The notes beneath the pieces were generated by a model. It was not told where the DNA came from. It made no database searches and was given only the letters and a program-made list of their open reading frames with translations. The position numbers and the translations under genes were made by a program. Positions 1 to 12,619 of a stretch of 64,000 nucleotides of DNA are shown one piece after another (the first letter of the stretch is position 1; each line of letters opens with the position of its first letter). The DNA comes from Calliopum simillimum (Eukaryota; Arthropoda; Insecta; Diptera; Lauxaniidae): positions 27,343,187-27,407,186 of the forward strand of contig OX638368.1 of assembly GCA_951812925.1 (NCBI GenBank), given 5' to 3'.

Positions 1-1
1 T

Positions 2-2880
2 GGTATAGTGAAACAATTAAAAACAGCACAGGTTGAAGATGCCACTAAAGTTCCACAGAAATTTCGTTATCCATTTTTTACTGAAATGCTTTGGTATGTC
101 CTGGCACGTTATGTTTATACCTTGCTCGGTCATTCTCATTTAGAAGGAGAACCATCACAAAATGAAAGTGATATTGAAACACGCCCTCATATACATTTAA
201 CACATTATGAGCTTTTTGGTCTAAAAGAGATTGTTATGTACTTATACGATTTACCGCCTCAAAAGAAGAATGTGCCAGATTTGGTTAGAGACCCTGTAGC
301 ATTGATAAAGGATGTACGTACATTAGTAGAACGCCATTGCAAGGATAAACCGGAAATGGCAATAACTGGTATATCAGTTTTGCGACCACAGCGTGAGATA
401 TTGGCAACATATCAAATGTATGATCGAGTACGTGTTAAGCAAGAAATAAAACAAGAGATTGTACGTAAAAATGCAGAAATTATACGTGAACAGCAACAAT
501 TGGAGGCGGCCAGTGCAGCGGAGTCCACAAGCACGACAATAACCACAATTACAGATAATGGTATATTGCATGATATCAAAAAGGAAACTCTTGAAAATGG
601 CACAGTTGCAAGTAAGAGAGTGCTTATATATCAATTGGGGGTTTACCTACGTTAATTGTCTATTTATTTATTTTCAGGCGATTCCACAAATTTCATCTCA
701 CCTACAGAAAGTTGCAAATATCGTCCTCCAAAAAAGATGCATTTAGCTGCTGCCGTTGCTGCTGCTGCCGTTAGTAACACAACAAGCGTTATAGCTTCCT
801 GTTCGTCAACAACTTCTTCGCCCGCAACACCTATAACAGTAACAGCTACTACAATAACTAATATTGGTCACAATGTCTCCACCGAAAGTTGCCCTTCACC
901 AGGCGACTCAAAACTATCACCAAATGTAACTGCAACTGGTCAACCACGTCGTCGCCGTACACGTTGTAAAGTATGCGCTGCATGTCAGCGTTCTGATTGT
1001 GGTGAATGCAGCTTTTGCTTGGATATGGTTAAATTTGGTGGACCAGGACGTGCAAAGCAGACTTGCATGATGCGACAATGTTTGTCGCCAATGCTGCCGG
1101 TAACAGCACAATGTGTTTTCTGTCATTTAGATGGTTGGCGTCAAACACCGGTATCGCCTCAAGCTAAGCAACAGGCTTCACTTGATGGACCGTCGGCATT
1201 GATGGAATGTTCAGTGTGTTACGAGATCGCACATCCAGATTGTGCGCTATCACAACTTGATGGCACTGAAGATGCAGCTGATGCTAAAGGGATTGTAAAT
1301 GAAGATTTGCCAAACAGTTGGGAATGTCCAAGTTGTTGTCGTTCTGGAAAAAACAATGATTACAAGGTAAGATATGAAACATAAGTATAAGCTAACATTA
1401 CTAATGGTTATCGTTCCTTTTTATTTAATAGCCAAGACATTTTCGCGCACGCCAAAAATCATCCGAGGTACGTCGTACATCTGTCGGCGGTGCTGGATTG
1501 GCAGGCAGCGAACATGAAACTATACTACAACCACCAATTGGTCAATATAATGACTTTGTATTTACAAGTGAGTCCGAAATCGAATCAGCAAATACAACAA
1601 GCGCGAATATTGTTAATTGGAAACATGGTATAAAACGACAACATCATCCCGAAATTAAAACAGAACGCACATATGATACGCCATCGCCAGGTATATCGCC
1701 CACAGTTATAGCAGATGGCAAGCTCGCAACTTGTAAACGACGTAAAAGTGACGATGGCATAAGCATGTGCAGCAGTATGCAAGATAGTATTGATGCAAGT
1801 GCAGCATCAATGGATTGTAGTCTTACAACTGGCGGTATTAATTGTAGCAATCAAATGCCAAGAAAAAAGAATTCAATACGTTCGCAATTGGCACAACAAA
1901 TGTTAAATTCTTCAACACGTGTACTTAAGAAACCACAATATGTTGTGCGCCCAGGTCAGATAACGTCAGTGGGTAATGTCAACAATGCAAATGCAAGTTC
2001 AAGTTCATCCAATTTAGCACTAGATTCGACGCTGTTAAAAATTATATTCCGTTATTTGCCGCCAGAAACTTTAGTCACATGCAGCTCTGTTTGCAAAATT
2101 TGGTCCAATGTTTCTGTTGATCCGGATCTCTGGAAAATTATGAATTGTGCAGAGCATAAGCTAAGCGCTTCACTTTTGACTGCTATAGTGCGTCGTCAGC
2201 CAGAACATCTCATACTGGATTGGACACAAATTGCGAAAAGACAGTTGGCTTGGATTGTTGCACGTTTGCCGGCGTTAAAAAATCTTTCACTACAGAACTG
2301 TCCCATACAAGCTGTGCTTGCTTTGTACACCTGTCTTTGTCCACCATTACAAATTTTAGATTTGAGTTTTGTACGCGGTTTAAATGATTCAGCCATACGC
2401 GATATACTTTCCCCGCCTAAAGATTCACGACCCGGACTGACTGACTCTAAGACACGTTTACGCGATTTAAAGACTCTAAAATTGGCTGGCACTGATATTT
2501 CGGATGTTGCATTGCGTTATATTACTCAATCTCTTCCACATTTAATTCATTTGGATCTCTCGTCTTGTCAAAGGGTTACCGATGCTGGTGTGGCACAAAT
2601 TGGTACATGTCATACGGCAATCAGTACATTGGTAGAATTAAATTTAAGCGCTTGTCGCTTAGTTACTGAGCTATCATTGGAGCATTTGGCAAAATGTGAA
2701 AAGTTAACTTGGTTGGACTTGCGACATGTACCGCAAGTTTCAACGCAGGCTGTTATTAAATTTGCTGCAAAATCGAAACACGACTTGTGCGTGAAAGACA
2801 TAAAATTAGTGGAGAAGCGAAAGCGTGTAAGCAATTTCAATTCGCCAGCTGTCGGAACAGCATCCGTTTGGAACGATTAA
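2..2880 (+). CDS. Kdm2: Lysine demethylase 2 (KDM2/FBXL10-11 family), 3' part
   Basis: Exons are read at 2-611, 678-1366 and 1432-2880, with introns GTAAGA..CAG (phase 1) and GTAAGA..TAG (phase 0); TAA is at 2878. The 5' end, with the JmjC catalytic domain, lies outside the window. The 915 visible residues start in the segment after JmjC (KFRYPFFTEMLWYVLARYVY). They continue with a CXXC zinc finger near residues 292-338 (CxxC repeats, KFGGPGRAKQTC), a PHD-like finger near 340-430 (CVFCHLDGW ... WECPSCC), an F-box near 627-672 (LLKIIFRYLPPETL) and leucine-rich repeats to about 880. This order is diagnostic of KDM2. Known role of the family: a CpG-binding histone H3 demethylase and F-box adaptor in nuclear chromatin. 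An alanine/serine/threonine-rich linker (about 740-890) precedes the CXXC finger. The identification is firm; the exact N-terminus is not visible. Confidence 0.95.
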
Positions 2881-3176
2881 TTTGTATATCCGTTTGGACA
2901 TAAAGGGATTGCTTATTAAAGAGACAATCGACTTCATTTTTAAGTTACATATATGCTTTGCCAGATTAAACAAAATATATACTATATATTAGGTAATTAT
3001 TGAAAAAAGGCTTCTTCCACATAAGTTAGTTTTTAAATCGAAGATAATTAAGATTCAATGAAATTGCTGTGGAAGGATTGAATTTTTTAAAAATTACAGC
3101 AGATTATATGCATGCGTTCGCAACTATAATCCCTTTGTTTAATATTTCCAAACATTTTTTGAAAAAAAAAAGAAAA

Positions 3177-3182
3177 AATAAA
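3177..3182 (+). promoter_or_regulatory. Candidate polyadenylation signal for Kdm2
   Basis: AATAAA lies about 300 bp after the Kdm2 stop in an A-rich stretch, and the next overlapping copy follows a few bases on. Other AATAAA motifs occur further down (near 3583), so the site actually used is uncertain. Confidence 0.4.
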
Positions 3183-3816
3183 ATAAAAACAATTAAAATA
3201 ATTATAGTAATGTAAGCGTATTGTTAATTTATGAATAATGTTTCACCATTTAGAGCTTTTAGTATTTTATTCAATTACACTTGTTTTATTTTCTTCAACA
3301 AGTGGAGATGACTCAACTGAAAAATTCAAAAAACCAAAGAGTCTCTTAGCTTAAGTATTTTAAAATTAGCAACAACAAAACAATTTTTTAAAACCAATAC
3401 CAATACTAAGTGTCATCGATGTAATATGTATTTTAATATTTTACATAAAAGTGTCATAATTACTAGTATGTACTTGGAAAAAATTATAGATTGTAAAATT
3501 TGTTTTAGCTTTTTAATTTTAAGTTTACGTTATTTAACACGTATAAGCACAAATTTTTATTCAACTTAAATATTAGTAAAACAATAAAATTAACACATGC
3601 AATTACAAGTTATTTAATTTAACATTATAACTAATACAATATACTATTGCTATCTTAAATAATATATCAAGTACATAAAGGATTGAATAGATATATTAAG
3701 TCTAAATGTATATAAACATAATAGCGATACTTGGAATTTTAATTTAAAAATAAATTTCTTGGTTTTACATAGAAGAATTTAAAAGCATTTTGTCATTGTT
3801 AAAAAATTACACCTTA
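3183..3816. other. AT-rich intergenic DNA
   Basis: Very AT-rich sequence between the Kdm2 3' end and a short inverted-repeat element. No open frame with coding character and no RNA gene was seen; part may be an extended Kdm2 3' UTR. Confidence 0.5.
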
Positions 3817-4027
3817 GAGCCTGATTGTCGTAAGCGAGTCGCATGAAGAATTGATTGATTCACTGGAGTTGAATATTCAAGATGTCAGGTAGATAAATTT
3901 AGAAGAAAACTTGTGTTCATATGATTGAAATCTTGTACAATTAAGCAGATTTAGATTAATAAAATTGTTGACTTTGTAGTCTGAAATGAGTCGCTGAATT
4001 TAGGCGACTCGCGATCGTCAATAAGGC
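3817..4027. mobile_element. Short inverted-repeat element (MITE-like)
   Basis: The left arm GCCTGATTGTCGTAAGCGAG followed by TCGC is mirrored by the right arm, whose reverse complement reads GCCTTATTGACGATCGCGAG then TCGC. The spacing is about 200 bp with no coding capacity. The boundaries are approximate and no target duplication was identified. Confidence 0.5.
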
Positions 4028-5287
4028 AACGCTCTTTTTTACAGATATACAGCGAGTCGCATGATAAAAAGTTAAAGGATCTATTTTGTGGAGATTAAAT
4101 AATTAACCAATTTCGTAAATCTACCAGGAAACTCCCTTCTCTAGAATATACTTCTTTTCGGGAGGTAAATCTCTAAATCTCCAAACCTTCACAAAGGTGT
4201 GAAGTGAAAAGTAGTTTTAGTAGAACCGGTGTCGGTTGGAAACGCTTGGATGGGTATAAAAAATATTGGTGTCATAAGCAGCACCGTGTGCAGGATTTGC
4301 TCTTGGGAGGATTTCATATATAAAAACGAGGGAACACTATGAGGGTTATCGTGAATCAAGATTCCCCGGGAATTTTCTTAAACTGCAATTTAGAATGCAC
4401 GGTAGTCTGGGAAAAATCCCCGGGAATATTTATTCACGATAACCCCCTATATGAAACACTAAATTTGTACCATTATATATGGGTAAAAGACCTTCCTGGG
4501 GGAGGTCTGAACCCCCGAAACACCCCCCGTGTGCACGGGCCTGGTCATAAGAAATCTATTTCAATAAGCTATAAAATTGTCGTGCTAAAGTATTTAATTT
4601 GTTAAACATAATTTATTATTATTCATTTATACATTATTCCCTTTGGGGAATAAACTTTTCCAATGAACTTCAAAATACTCCCAAATTATTGCCGATAGCG
4701 TTATTTTTCAGTGAATCTTGCCCTTCCAGGAATTTTTTTTTGTTCTATTGCAAACTAGGGAGTAAGATAATAAATTTTCGAGAATATTTCTCCATGATAA
4801 GGCCCCATATATTATAGGATTTTTAAAGCATTTTCTTAAGTTTTAAGCATTTCTCGTCTTTGGAGACCCCTGGTGAAATTCTTCGTAAAATATTTCCGTA
4901 GAATACTTTAACCCATTATAGCCTAGTTTTTTGGATAGAGGTCGGAAAGACTCATTAAAACAGGATAATAGCTCCGTTGCAGAACTAAACAAAAGTTAAC
5001 TTTTGTTACCTTGTGTTACCTTAAGTCGACTAAATCTTGTTCCCGCATACAAAATTTAGTCAAATGAGAGCGGAAAAAACATGGCTGATCATTTCCCCTC
5101 CAAACAAAAATAACCAAATTTGTTAAGTTTTGATAAAGTCAACATTGACAAAAATTTTACAGTACGCGGTGTGTGCTGGTAAAACAACAAAATTAAACAA
5201 ATAAGTTAAACGCCAAAAAATAAATAAATAAAAAAAGAAACAAGAAATCAAATAAAAGAAACGCAATTTAAGAGGCATCTATCCAAA
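4028..5287. other. Intergenic DNA with a perfect-core hairpin
   Basis: This stretch holds an inverted repeat at about 4342-4446: GGGTTATCGTGAAT and its complement ATTCACGATAACCC flank two CCCCGGGAAT cores. A diverged direct copy of the same segment lies near 4700-4810. The segment just before 5288 is A-rich and may be the 5' UTR part of the ubiquitin-like retrocopy. No credible gene was seen. Confidence 0.45.
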
Positions 5288-5398
5288 ATGCAAATTTTGG
5301 TTAATACCTTCATCAGCAAGACCACCTCCTTGAAAGTGGAGCCTTCCGATATAATTGAAAATATCAAGGCAAAAATCCAAGATAAAGAAGGTATCCCC
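5288..5398 (+). pseudogene. 5' fragment of a ubiquitin coding sequence
   Basis: ATG at 5288 opens a frame reading [20 protein letters not shown] and on through [17 protein letters not shown]. This is the first 37 residues of ubiquitin with several substitutions, for example F4L and K6N, and Ile replacing a Thr of the EPSDT motif. Similarity stops abruptly after the GIP motif and the frame runs into unrelated LINE sequence. The rest of ubiquitin is not found after the LINE. No intron is present in the fragment. It is best read as a truncated retrocopy fused to a LINE, not a working gene. Confidence 0.8.
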
Positions 5399-7076
5399 CA
5401 TATCAAAAAATATTTTACAAGTTGCCAAGGAGAAAGCCACAACTTACAAACGAATCAGGTGTAGAAATAACAACTGGATCACTACAGAACTTCAAAAAAA
5501 ATTCAAGCTAAGGCAAAAGTTGTACAAAAAGGCGAAATCCAATCCGGAAAACCAATATCTGCTGATGGAGTATAAAAAGCTAAAAAAAGAAGTTGAAATT
5601 TTAATTAAAAGTAACAAGCAGAAACACATAAATAACCAAATTGAAAAATCTGGCAATAATCCTAGAAAATTATGGAAAGTAATTAACACAACATTGAAAA
5701 ATAAAGATGAGACAACAAATATTAATAAAAATCATGTAAGCAACAACATTACTGCAAATAATATAAACAAATACTTTAATGAAGTCGGAGCTGAATTAGC
5801 TAAAAACATAAATGCGAATTACACAATCACAGAAAATGTTATTAATGCAAAATCAATATTTTTAAAACCTGTAACATACAACGAAATTGTGAAAATAGTA
5901 TTAAACCTCAATAGTAATGCAGCGCAAGGAGATGATGGAATATCCATAAAAGATTTAAAATTCCTTTTGTCAACTATAGGCGGTGTTCTAGTTGATGAAA
6001 TAAATAAAAGTTTTTTGACTGGTATTTTCCCGGATTGTCTCAAAAAAGCTATTATTTGCCCGATCCACAAAAAAGGGAAAAAAGACATTTGTGAAAACTA
6101 TAGACCTATTTATGTGCTCAATGCTCTAAGCAAAGTATTTGAGAAGGCAATCGACAGCAGAATAGAAGTTTTTATTAATTCTACCAAAGGCTTTGATCGC
6201 AATCAATTAGGTTTTTTGGCAAAAAGTGGTACAGAGTCGGCAATAGCAGCTACAATGGAAAAAATATATGATGCTCTAGATGAAAAAAAATTAGTGGCTG
6301 CTACATTTATAGACTTGTCTAAGGTATTTGATCTTGTTGCACATAAAAAATTATTAATTGTATTGCATGACATGGGCATCCGAGGAGTATCAAACAAATT
6401 GATGGAGAGTTATTTGAAAAATAGACCTCATAGAGTTAAATTAAATGGTGAAATAAGTGATGAGCTTTCATGTAAAATTGGAGTACCACAAGGTTCGATA
6501 CTTGGACCAAGGCTGTATTTACTCAAATGCAAATTTAAATCAACATACAATATTTACGCCGATGACACAAATTTTATTACGACAGCAAAAACAGAAAGAG
6601 AATTGGAGGAGAATATGAATCATGATATGAAAATTTACTACGATTGGGCATGCGGAAATGGTCTCAGCATTAATATACAAAAAACGAACTTCCTTGTTCT
6701 TCGAACAAACAATACTAATTTAAATATAAATTTGAAAATCAACAACACTGAAGTACAAAGGGTAGAATCTGCAAAATATCTGGGGATGGTAATAGATGAA
6801 AAACTTAACTATGAACAACATATAAAAGGTTTGAAACACGCTATTTTACCAATTATAATGGCGATTAAAAGAATTGGCAGAATTAACAAAAACGCAGCAA
6901 AATTAATATATTCCGGCCATATTTTATCCAAAATACGTTACAACATATGCAGTTGGAGCCAATGCAGCAAATTTCAAATCGAGCAGATTGGAAGATTAAT
7001 GAACAAATCTATAAAAATTCTATTCAACAAAAACATTTTCTGTAGGATTAACCTTACTTTGAATAAGCAAAGTTAA
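5399..7076 (+). mobile_element. Non-LTR retrotransposon fragment, reverse transcriptase ORF
   Basis: The open frame (upstream limit 5355, no ATG; LINE-like from about 5399) runs to TAA at 7074. It encodes a 5'-truncated LINE ORF2: a basic stretch typical of the region after the endonuclease (KLRQKLYKKAK ... NPRKLWKVINTTLKNK), then RT motifs KKAIICPIHKKGKK, NYRPIYVLNALSKVFEKAI, FIDLSKVFD, GVPQGSILGP and YADDT. Between GVPQGSILGP and YADD about ten residues appear to be missing, which would damage the palm fold. FIDLSKVFD is the usual F.DL.KAFD block. The endonuclease is absent. The best guess is a jockey/CR1-like clade; the clade is not settled. It is fused at its 5' side to the ubiquitin fragment, so it is a dead chimeric copy. 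Confidence 0.85.
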
Positions 7077-7225
7077 GAATTTTTATTAAAAATCTTTTTT
7101 ATAGTTATAGTTTTATAATTAGGAAATCAGAGTGAATTTCAAAAGTAGTTTTCTTACTTGCCACTCCAATTTATATTTTGTTGATACTTTTTTTTAACTG
7201 CAAATTCCATATTTATTTAAATAGC

Positions 7226-7231
7226 TTTATT
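7226..7231 (-). promoter_or_regulatory. Candidate polyadenylation signal of beag
   Basis: TTTATT on the plus strand gives AATAAA on the minus strand, about 70 bp after the beag stop codon. Position and context fit a short 3' UTR. Confidence 0.55.
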
Positions 7232-7302
7232 GCATTATTATTGAATTAAATAAGAATTTAAAAATAAAAGTGATACGCCAATTTTTTTGCGAAATTTCAA
7301 CA

Positions 7303-8970
7303 CTAATATTTAGCAGATTTATAATCAGGTTCGTCACCACCACCACCACCGCCCTTAGGAAGCTTACGTTTTTGTATAATTGTCTGAAAAATAAAAATAT
7401 TTTTTAGCCAAATTGTACCAGTTTTTAGTTATAACAAATGTTAAGTTACCTGAATTTTCTGCCATTCTCTATCCAGCTCAGCTTTTTCACTTTTTTCAGT
7501 TTTGTTCTTACGCGTCTTGCGGCCATCCTGCATTTTAACACCATATTGGAAAGCTGCTTTTGGCAAAGCCTCTTTTGTGCTCATATAATCAGAATACTCT
7601 TCCTGTGTATCAAAGTCCCAGCGTCCAATTGGTCCTTTTTTATTGCCCAAATCCATTTTTGTATAATCAACTTCATCATCAGAATCATCAATAGCATCAT
7701 TCATTTCTTCTAATCCAGGATAACACTCAGCATAACCTTCAGGTTCATTTGCAAAGCGCGATACAATTGCTTTTGAAATCTTAGGTGGTGGTGGTATGTT
7801 GGTAATTATAGGTTCCTCTGCTTCTTGATTCTTATTTGCATCACCAAAGTAATTGCCTTTCGAAGCTGGCTGCCCATTTTTATCGAATTTATCACTATGG
7901 TGACGTTTGGACTCACTTGGTTTTTCTTTGCCTGTTGGCTGATAGTCACCAACATCATCATAGATACTATCACCAGCAATAGCTTTACGCATCAATTCGG
8001 CTTCCTTTTCAAAGAAAAGTGGCTTATCCTTATCACGTTTTTTATTCTTTTTATTGCGCCCACCTGCACGCAAATACGAAAGAATTTGTGATAACTTGTT
8101 AATTACAATGTCATTTGTAGTCAAAGTTGCTATATCGTCTCGATTAACCGGTACTTCATATTTGGAACGTATTAGTGTCGTAGGAATATCGGTTTCATTC
8201 ATTTCATCATCGAGATCCATTACATAAGCCATGCGTCCTGGTCCAAATAACTCCAAACGTTGTATTTCTTTAGAACGTCGTGCCTGCACAAGATTAAAAA
8301 TGTTTCTAGCCATGGTCGACTTTATAGCCATTTGATCTTCGGCCTCTTTTTCCGTAGCGGCAGCTAATTGTTGCTCCACTACTTCAGCAGATGCTTTCTC
8401 TGCTGCTTTTTCCTGTTCTTGTTCAACTTCTTTGGAATCCAATTCAGAGCGCACTTTTTGCAACAGCGCATAATCGAGACCCTTTACTAAATGTGTATGT
8501 TGTATGTCACCACCCAAGAATTTCGATTCCTGTATAATACGTCGTCTGCGTTCGGCAGCGTCAATACCAGATTTAAGATCCGGCGCTACTGCACGGTATG
8601 TATTGGCATTGTTATGCCCGGGTGTGCTTACATTTTGGTAATCGGGATTGGCACCGTCACGTCGTTCTCGCGCACGATCACGGTACTTCTCCGAGAGTTC
8701 TTGTAACTTCCCATCTTCCTGCTTTTTGAGTGCAGCATAAAAATTTTTCTTCTTTCGTCGCAAGTCATTGCGTTCACTAGAACCCGGTGTGGTTTTCTTT
8801 TTTTCAGTAGTTATTCCAGTAGTTACTCCGCCAAACTGTGCTGTTGCCAATGAGCCACTTCCACCTCCGCTAACACTTGTGGGTGGATGCCGTGGTGTTG
8901 CTAAAAGCTTACGAAAATCATCATTAGTTAAGCGCACCGATGGCGGCTCCATATGTGTTGTTTCGGACAT
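7303..8970 (-). CDS. beag: RED/IK-family splicing factor
   Basis: Two exons: 7450-8970 (ATG at 8970) and 7303-7383 (TAG), joined by a 66-bp intron (GTAAC..CAG, phase 0), giving 533 residues. The protein has the RED_N layout: a Ser/Gly-rich start with LTNDDFRKLLATPRHPP, the basic RRKKKNFYAALKKQEDGKLQ, the conserved KFLGGDIQHTHLVKGLDYAL, a coiled-coil Glu/Ala stretch and the RSKYEVPV segment. RED_C features follow: SRFANEPEGYAECYPGLEEM, an acidic DDSDDEVDYTKMD, GPIGRWDFDTQEEYSDYMS and a lysine-rich tail. The last exon adds a Gly run and ends KSAKY. Length matches human IK (about 557). Known role: a spliceosomal B-complex protein; in Drosophila the homologue Beag affects synaptic splicing. It is convergent with Kdm2 and upstream of the divergent anoctamin gene. 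Confidence 0.93.
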
Positions 8971-9173
8971 ATTTTCTTTATTTTAAGCTGTTTTTCAATT
9001 TAATTGTTTAATGCAGAATGCGTAAAATTTTCTCAACCAATCTTATTTGGAAAGCGAACAGAGCCATGTGAACAGCTGATGAATTTCATTAACGGGTTAA
9101 TGCAGGGCTACCACTTGGGCAAAATAACCTCTCAAGCCCATCAAACCAAAAACACATATCACATATCCCAGCG

Positions 9174-9265
9174 AGAAAATTGATTATTGGTGATTGAACA
9201 ACTCACATAACCCTGTAGGAAAATTGATTATTGGTGATTGAACAACTCACATTACCCTGTGGTCA
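9174..9265. repeat. Tandem duplication of a ~47-bp unit
   Basis: The unit AAAATTGATTATTGGTGATT plus GAACAACTCACAT(A/T)ACCCTGT occurs twice in a row with two or three differences, upstream of the beag start. It is probably a local slippage duplication. Confidence 0.8.
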
Positions 9266-9469
9266 TTGGTCATTCATCAATAAATAATAAAAAAAATGCG
9301 AAAACAAATTATATATATTACTTTTTTTATCATAAAAATTAACTTCTTATTCGAAAATGATTAATAGGTACTTAAGTAGGGTTTTTATAAAATCAAGTTT
9401 TCTAACCATGTTCTGTAGAATCCAAAAGCACGGAGTTTTGAATTAGACCTCGATGACTTTTTTTAGTTA

Positions 9470-10132
9470 ATTTGCGGTTGTTGAATCCAAATCTGGCAAC
9501 CATTTTTCTCTATCAGCCCTCGGATTCGAGTTACTCTTGCTCAAAAGTGCATAACACGCTTTTTTCAAACATATGGCGCTAATCCAGGCAGTAGTGTAGT
9601 GTACCTGTTAACTATTTCCATTGAATCATAACTTTTCGAGACATCGTTGAGTCAGTTGTAAACTATCCAATTAGTTTTTTTTTAAATTTTTTTGGAGAGG
9701 TTAAAAAACAGCTCGGAACTCCATTTCTATTAAAGTTTGCAGACATTTTTTATCTTCTATTAAATAAACAGAATAACAATCTATCAAATAGAAGAAAAAC
9801 AATTTTTCAAACTTCAGTAGCAATTGAGTTCTAAGCTGTTTTTTAATTCTCCTAAAAATTATAAGAAGATAGGATAATTTAATATTGGCTCAACGATATC
9901 TTCCATTGGAATAAATGTATCAAAATTCTGTGATAATGACAAAACTAAATTTGAATGGAATTCAGATATCGTACCAATGTAAATTATGATCCAATTTGAA
10001 AAGCTAAAAGGTAAGATATGCGCCAAATGTCTGAAAATAACGTCTTTTGAACTTTAAATTAAGGATTATTGGGATCACAGACCTGAGAGAAAAAACGGTT
10101 GGCACAATTGGAATAAGCTACCGCAAAAAAAA
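9470..10132. mobile_element. Foldback element, ~660 bp
   Basis: The outer arms TTTGCGGTTGTTGAATCCAA and the reverse complement of the sequence ending at 10132 (TTTTGCGGTAGCTTATTCCAA) match. Inner arms match too: GGAGAGGTTAAAAAACAGCT near 9694 against AGCTGTTTTTTAATTCTCC near 9836, and GACATCGTTGAGTCA against GGCTCAACGATATC. No ORF. The borders are approximate. Confidence 0.65.
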
Positions 10133-11280
10133 GTTGTCGAGATTTCAATCAAATTTTTTTCTCTCAATATGTTGCTTTGTATCATTAACTTCAAATCGAA
10201 ATTGCTTTTCAGTGAAACGAACGTAGTTGATTGTCAATTTGGTTTATTGCAATGCAAATCCAATTTAATCTTTTTTCACCCTAAATTTTATTTAATTCCG
10301 ATATCAAAGAGAATTGGATTTCAAAACCAGGCTGTATTTAACGTTTTAAGAATCGTCAGAATTGTCTTCACGCCCTCCTAGGGGGCGCACCCCACCAGTT
10401 GAGAACCATTGTTCTAAAGCATCCCATTGGTCGGCCAAAGCTCCACGGGTAGTGCGAAAATCCGATACTGGAACCTTTATGAAATAAATAAACAAAGGCT
10501 GGAAAAATTTTTAAATTTTTACCAATTTCTGTTTTAGTCTCGCTGAGAGTAAAATTTAGCTTACTCTCTATAATTTTGTAGGTAGAATTTGGTAATATGG
10601 TATTAATAAGTTAGTTACCAAAAAAAGAGTAATAGGGAATGACCATATTTCCTACAGGAAATATGTAGTTAGCTTTTATATTATAGTACCTGGAGACCGA
10701 TCCCTGCTCGGCCAAAAATCTGATCTTATTATTTTAGTCGATGTTTTTATTCATAGCTATTTTTTGTTATGAAATTCGTACCTTTCCAATGTTCATGCTT
10801 TCAAAATGATAAATTAAGCGATGAAAATAATAATCAGAAAAAACTCGAATGGTATAGAAAAATATCAAGAATTCCAAATTTTTTGGTGAAATAGAATGCC
10901 CTAAAATAAATAAATGGGATATGCCACGTACCAAAAATATTTCGCCTCTTGAATGGGGGCTGAAATATCTTATCTTCAAAGGATCATACCTCGGAAAGTA
11001 AGAGACCTGTTGGAAAAGTCCGCAAGGGTATTTTGATAAGGAAGAGTGTGGCTATTCAACGCCACTAATAAAACAGGATTCCACCTTTTCTTGTAGATAC
11101 GCAGTAAGACTGAACACAGTGTTTTCTTCAACTTCAAGCAAGGATCTTTCAAAATCCTGTAGTTATAATGACGGTTCTGCTGATGAAGATCGATTCAGCG
11201 TCAAAATGTACATAAGACTAGATAAAAGAAATAAAAAGTTCATTCCAATTTTTTTTGTGCCTGAGTTACTAACAAAAATT
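10133..11280. other. Intergenic DNA, possible hAT-like end
   Basis: No gene with coding character. At about 10372-10411 the minus strand reads CAATGGTTCTCAACTGGTGG followed by a GC-rich palindrome. This resembles hAT terminal repeats of the CAGTGGTTCTCAAC type, but no partner end was found. Confidence 0.35.
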
Positions 11281-12200
11281 TATGTTTTGGTAAAAAAGTG
11301 GGCGTGGCAATTATTGAACAAAGCCCATTTTTCGTTATGCTTTAGATACTCATTATTATATTTTTGTGGGCGGTGCCACGCCATCCAACGAGTTTTCCAA
11401 ATAAACCGGCATATAACATATTGATACTGGTTTTCAGGGGCAAAATCTCTAAATTTTCAATAAAATTGTTGGAGTCGTTTTCGAGTAATATTGAATCAAA
11501 ATTTTCAATGGTTAAAAAAACGGCGTGGCACTTTTTCGATGCCGCCCACTTTTCGATTATTGCAAGGCATTGATAAGCAGTAACTTCATACTAAATTTAA
11601 TTAAAATATTTTGTAAGATTTGCGAGAAATAGCATTTAACGTATTTTGCTTGTATGGGAGGTTCCACGCGCAATGGTGATATTTCAACCACTTCCAGACC
11701 AGAGATGCCCCATAGCAATTAGGCACCTCACAGTTAATTTCAGAAAGTTTGCTTTATTAGTTTTCTTGTTCTACCATTTTATATTATTGTGGGTGGCGCC
11801 ACGCCCTTCAACGAGTTTTCCCAATATAACGGTGTATCACATATTAATTCTTGTTTGCAGAGGTAACATCTCCTAAATTTTCATTAAAATTGTTGGAGTC
11901 GTTTTCGAGTAATATTGAATCAAAATTTTCAACACCTAAAAAGTGGGCGTGGCACTTCTTCGATCCCGCCCACTTTTTGTCTGTCACAAGGTATTATCAA
12001 GCCGTACCCGCTCACCAAATTTCATCTAAATACCTTGTATGGTTTGCGAGTTATGACTAAATCAAATTTAAAATTTAGGGCAGTGCCACGCCCTCTGGTG
12101 GGCATAAACAAAGTTCAAACCTAGCTCATTCTTCATTGAATGCTAATAACTAACACTATTCCTAGTTTCATTAAAATCGCTGTAGCCGTTTTCGAGAAAA
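11281..12200. repeat. Long-period (~420 bp) duplicated intergenic repeat
   Basis: Two tandem imperfect units share AACGAGTTTTCC, TGTTGGAGTCGTTTTCGAGT, AATATTGAATCAAAATTTTC and GTGGGCGGTGCCACGCC-type blocks. Matching points near 11389 and 11812 are about 423 bp apart. Short frames here are not coding. The GTGGGCGTGGC/GCCACGCC motif also appears in repeats at 26.4 kb and 49.3 kb. Confidence 0.65.
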
Positions 12201-12240
12201 AATTTTGGCACAGAAATAAGTACAAACAAAAAATCGTATA

Positions 12241-12540
12241 ACTGCCATACCTAAATTGGAGCGTCAGCGTTATTTTATTGTCAAAAATTTCTCATGCACA
12301 TACAATTTGTATGGCGCATACCGAAATTGCCAACGCTGAACGCTGAGCTATTCGAATTTCCAATTTTGACAAAGCGTTATGGAGTGAAGTTAGCTGCAGA
12401 AAAGTAAAAAAAGAAACAACAATATGATTTTGACAAACAAATGACTTCAACGCAACGCTCTTTATTTCGGTATGGCGCTTGACGCTTTTGTGTAACGTTA
12501 AATAACGCAACGCCTGACGCTCCAATTTAGGTATGGCAGT
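12241..12540. mobile_element. 300-bp MITE with long terminal inverted repeats
   Basis: It begins ACTGCCATACCTAAATTGGA GCGTCAG and ends with the exact complement (CTGACGCTCCAATTTAGGTA TGGCAGT). The internal arms are also partly complementary (AACGCTGAACGC / GCGTTGCG motifs). It is non-coding. The target duplication is not clear. Confidence 0.85.
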
Positions 12541-12619
12541 AAGAAGAGAAGATACAAATTTGACAGATACATAATATAATCGAACAGAGCCAATATGCAA
12601 ACAGCTGACAAATAGACAA

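Noticed and set aside
4339..4605. 88-codon open frame.
   Set aside because: It spans an inverted repeat, has no domain and no splice context.
7438..8091. Plus-strand open frames opposite beag.
   Set aside because: They are shadows of the beag coding frame with no protein character.
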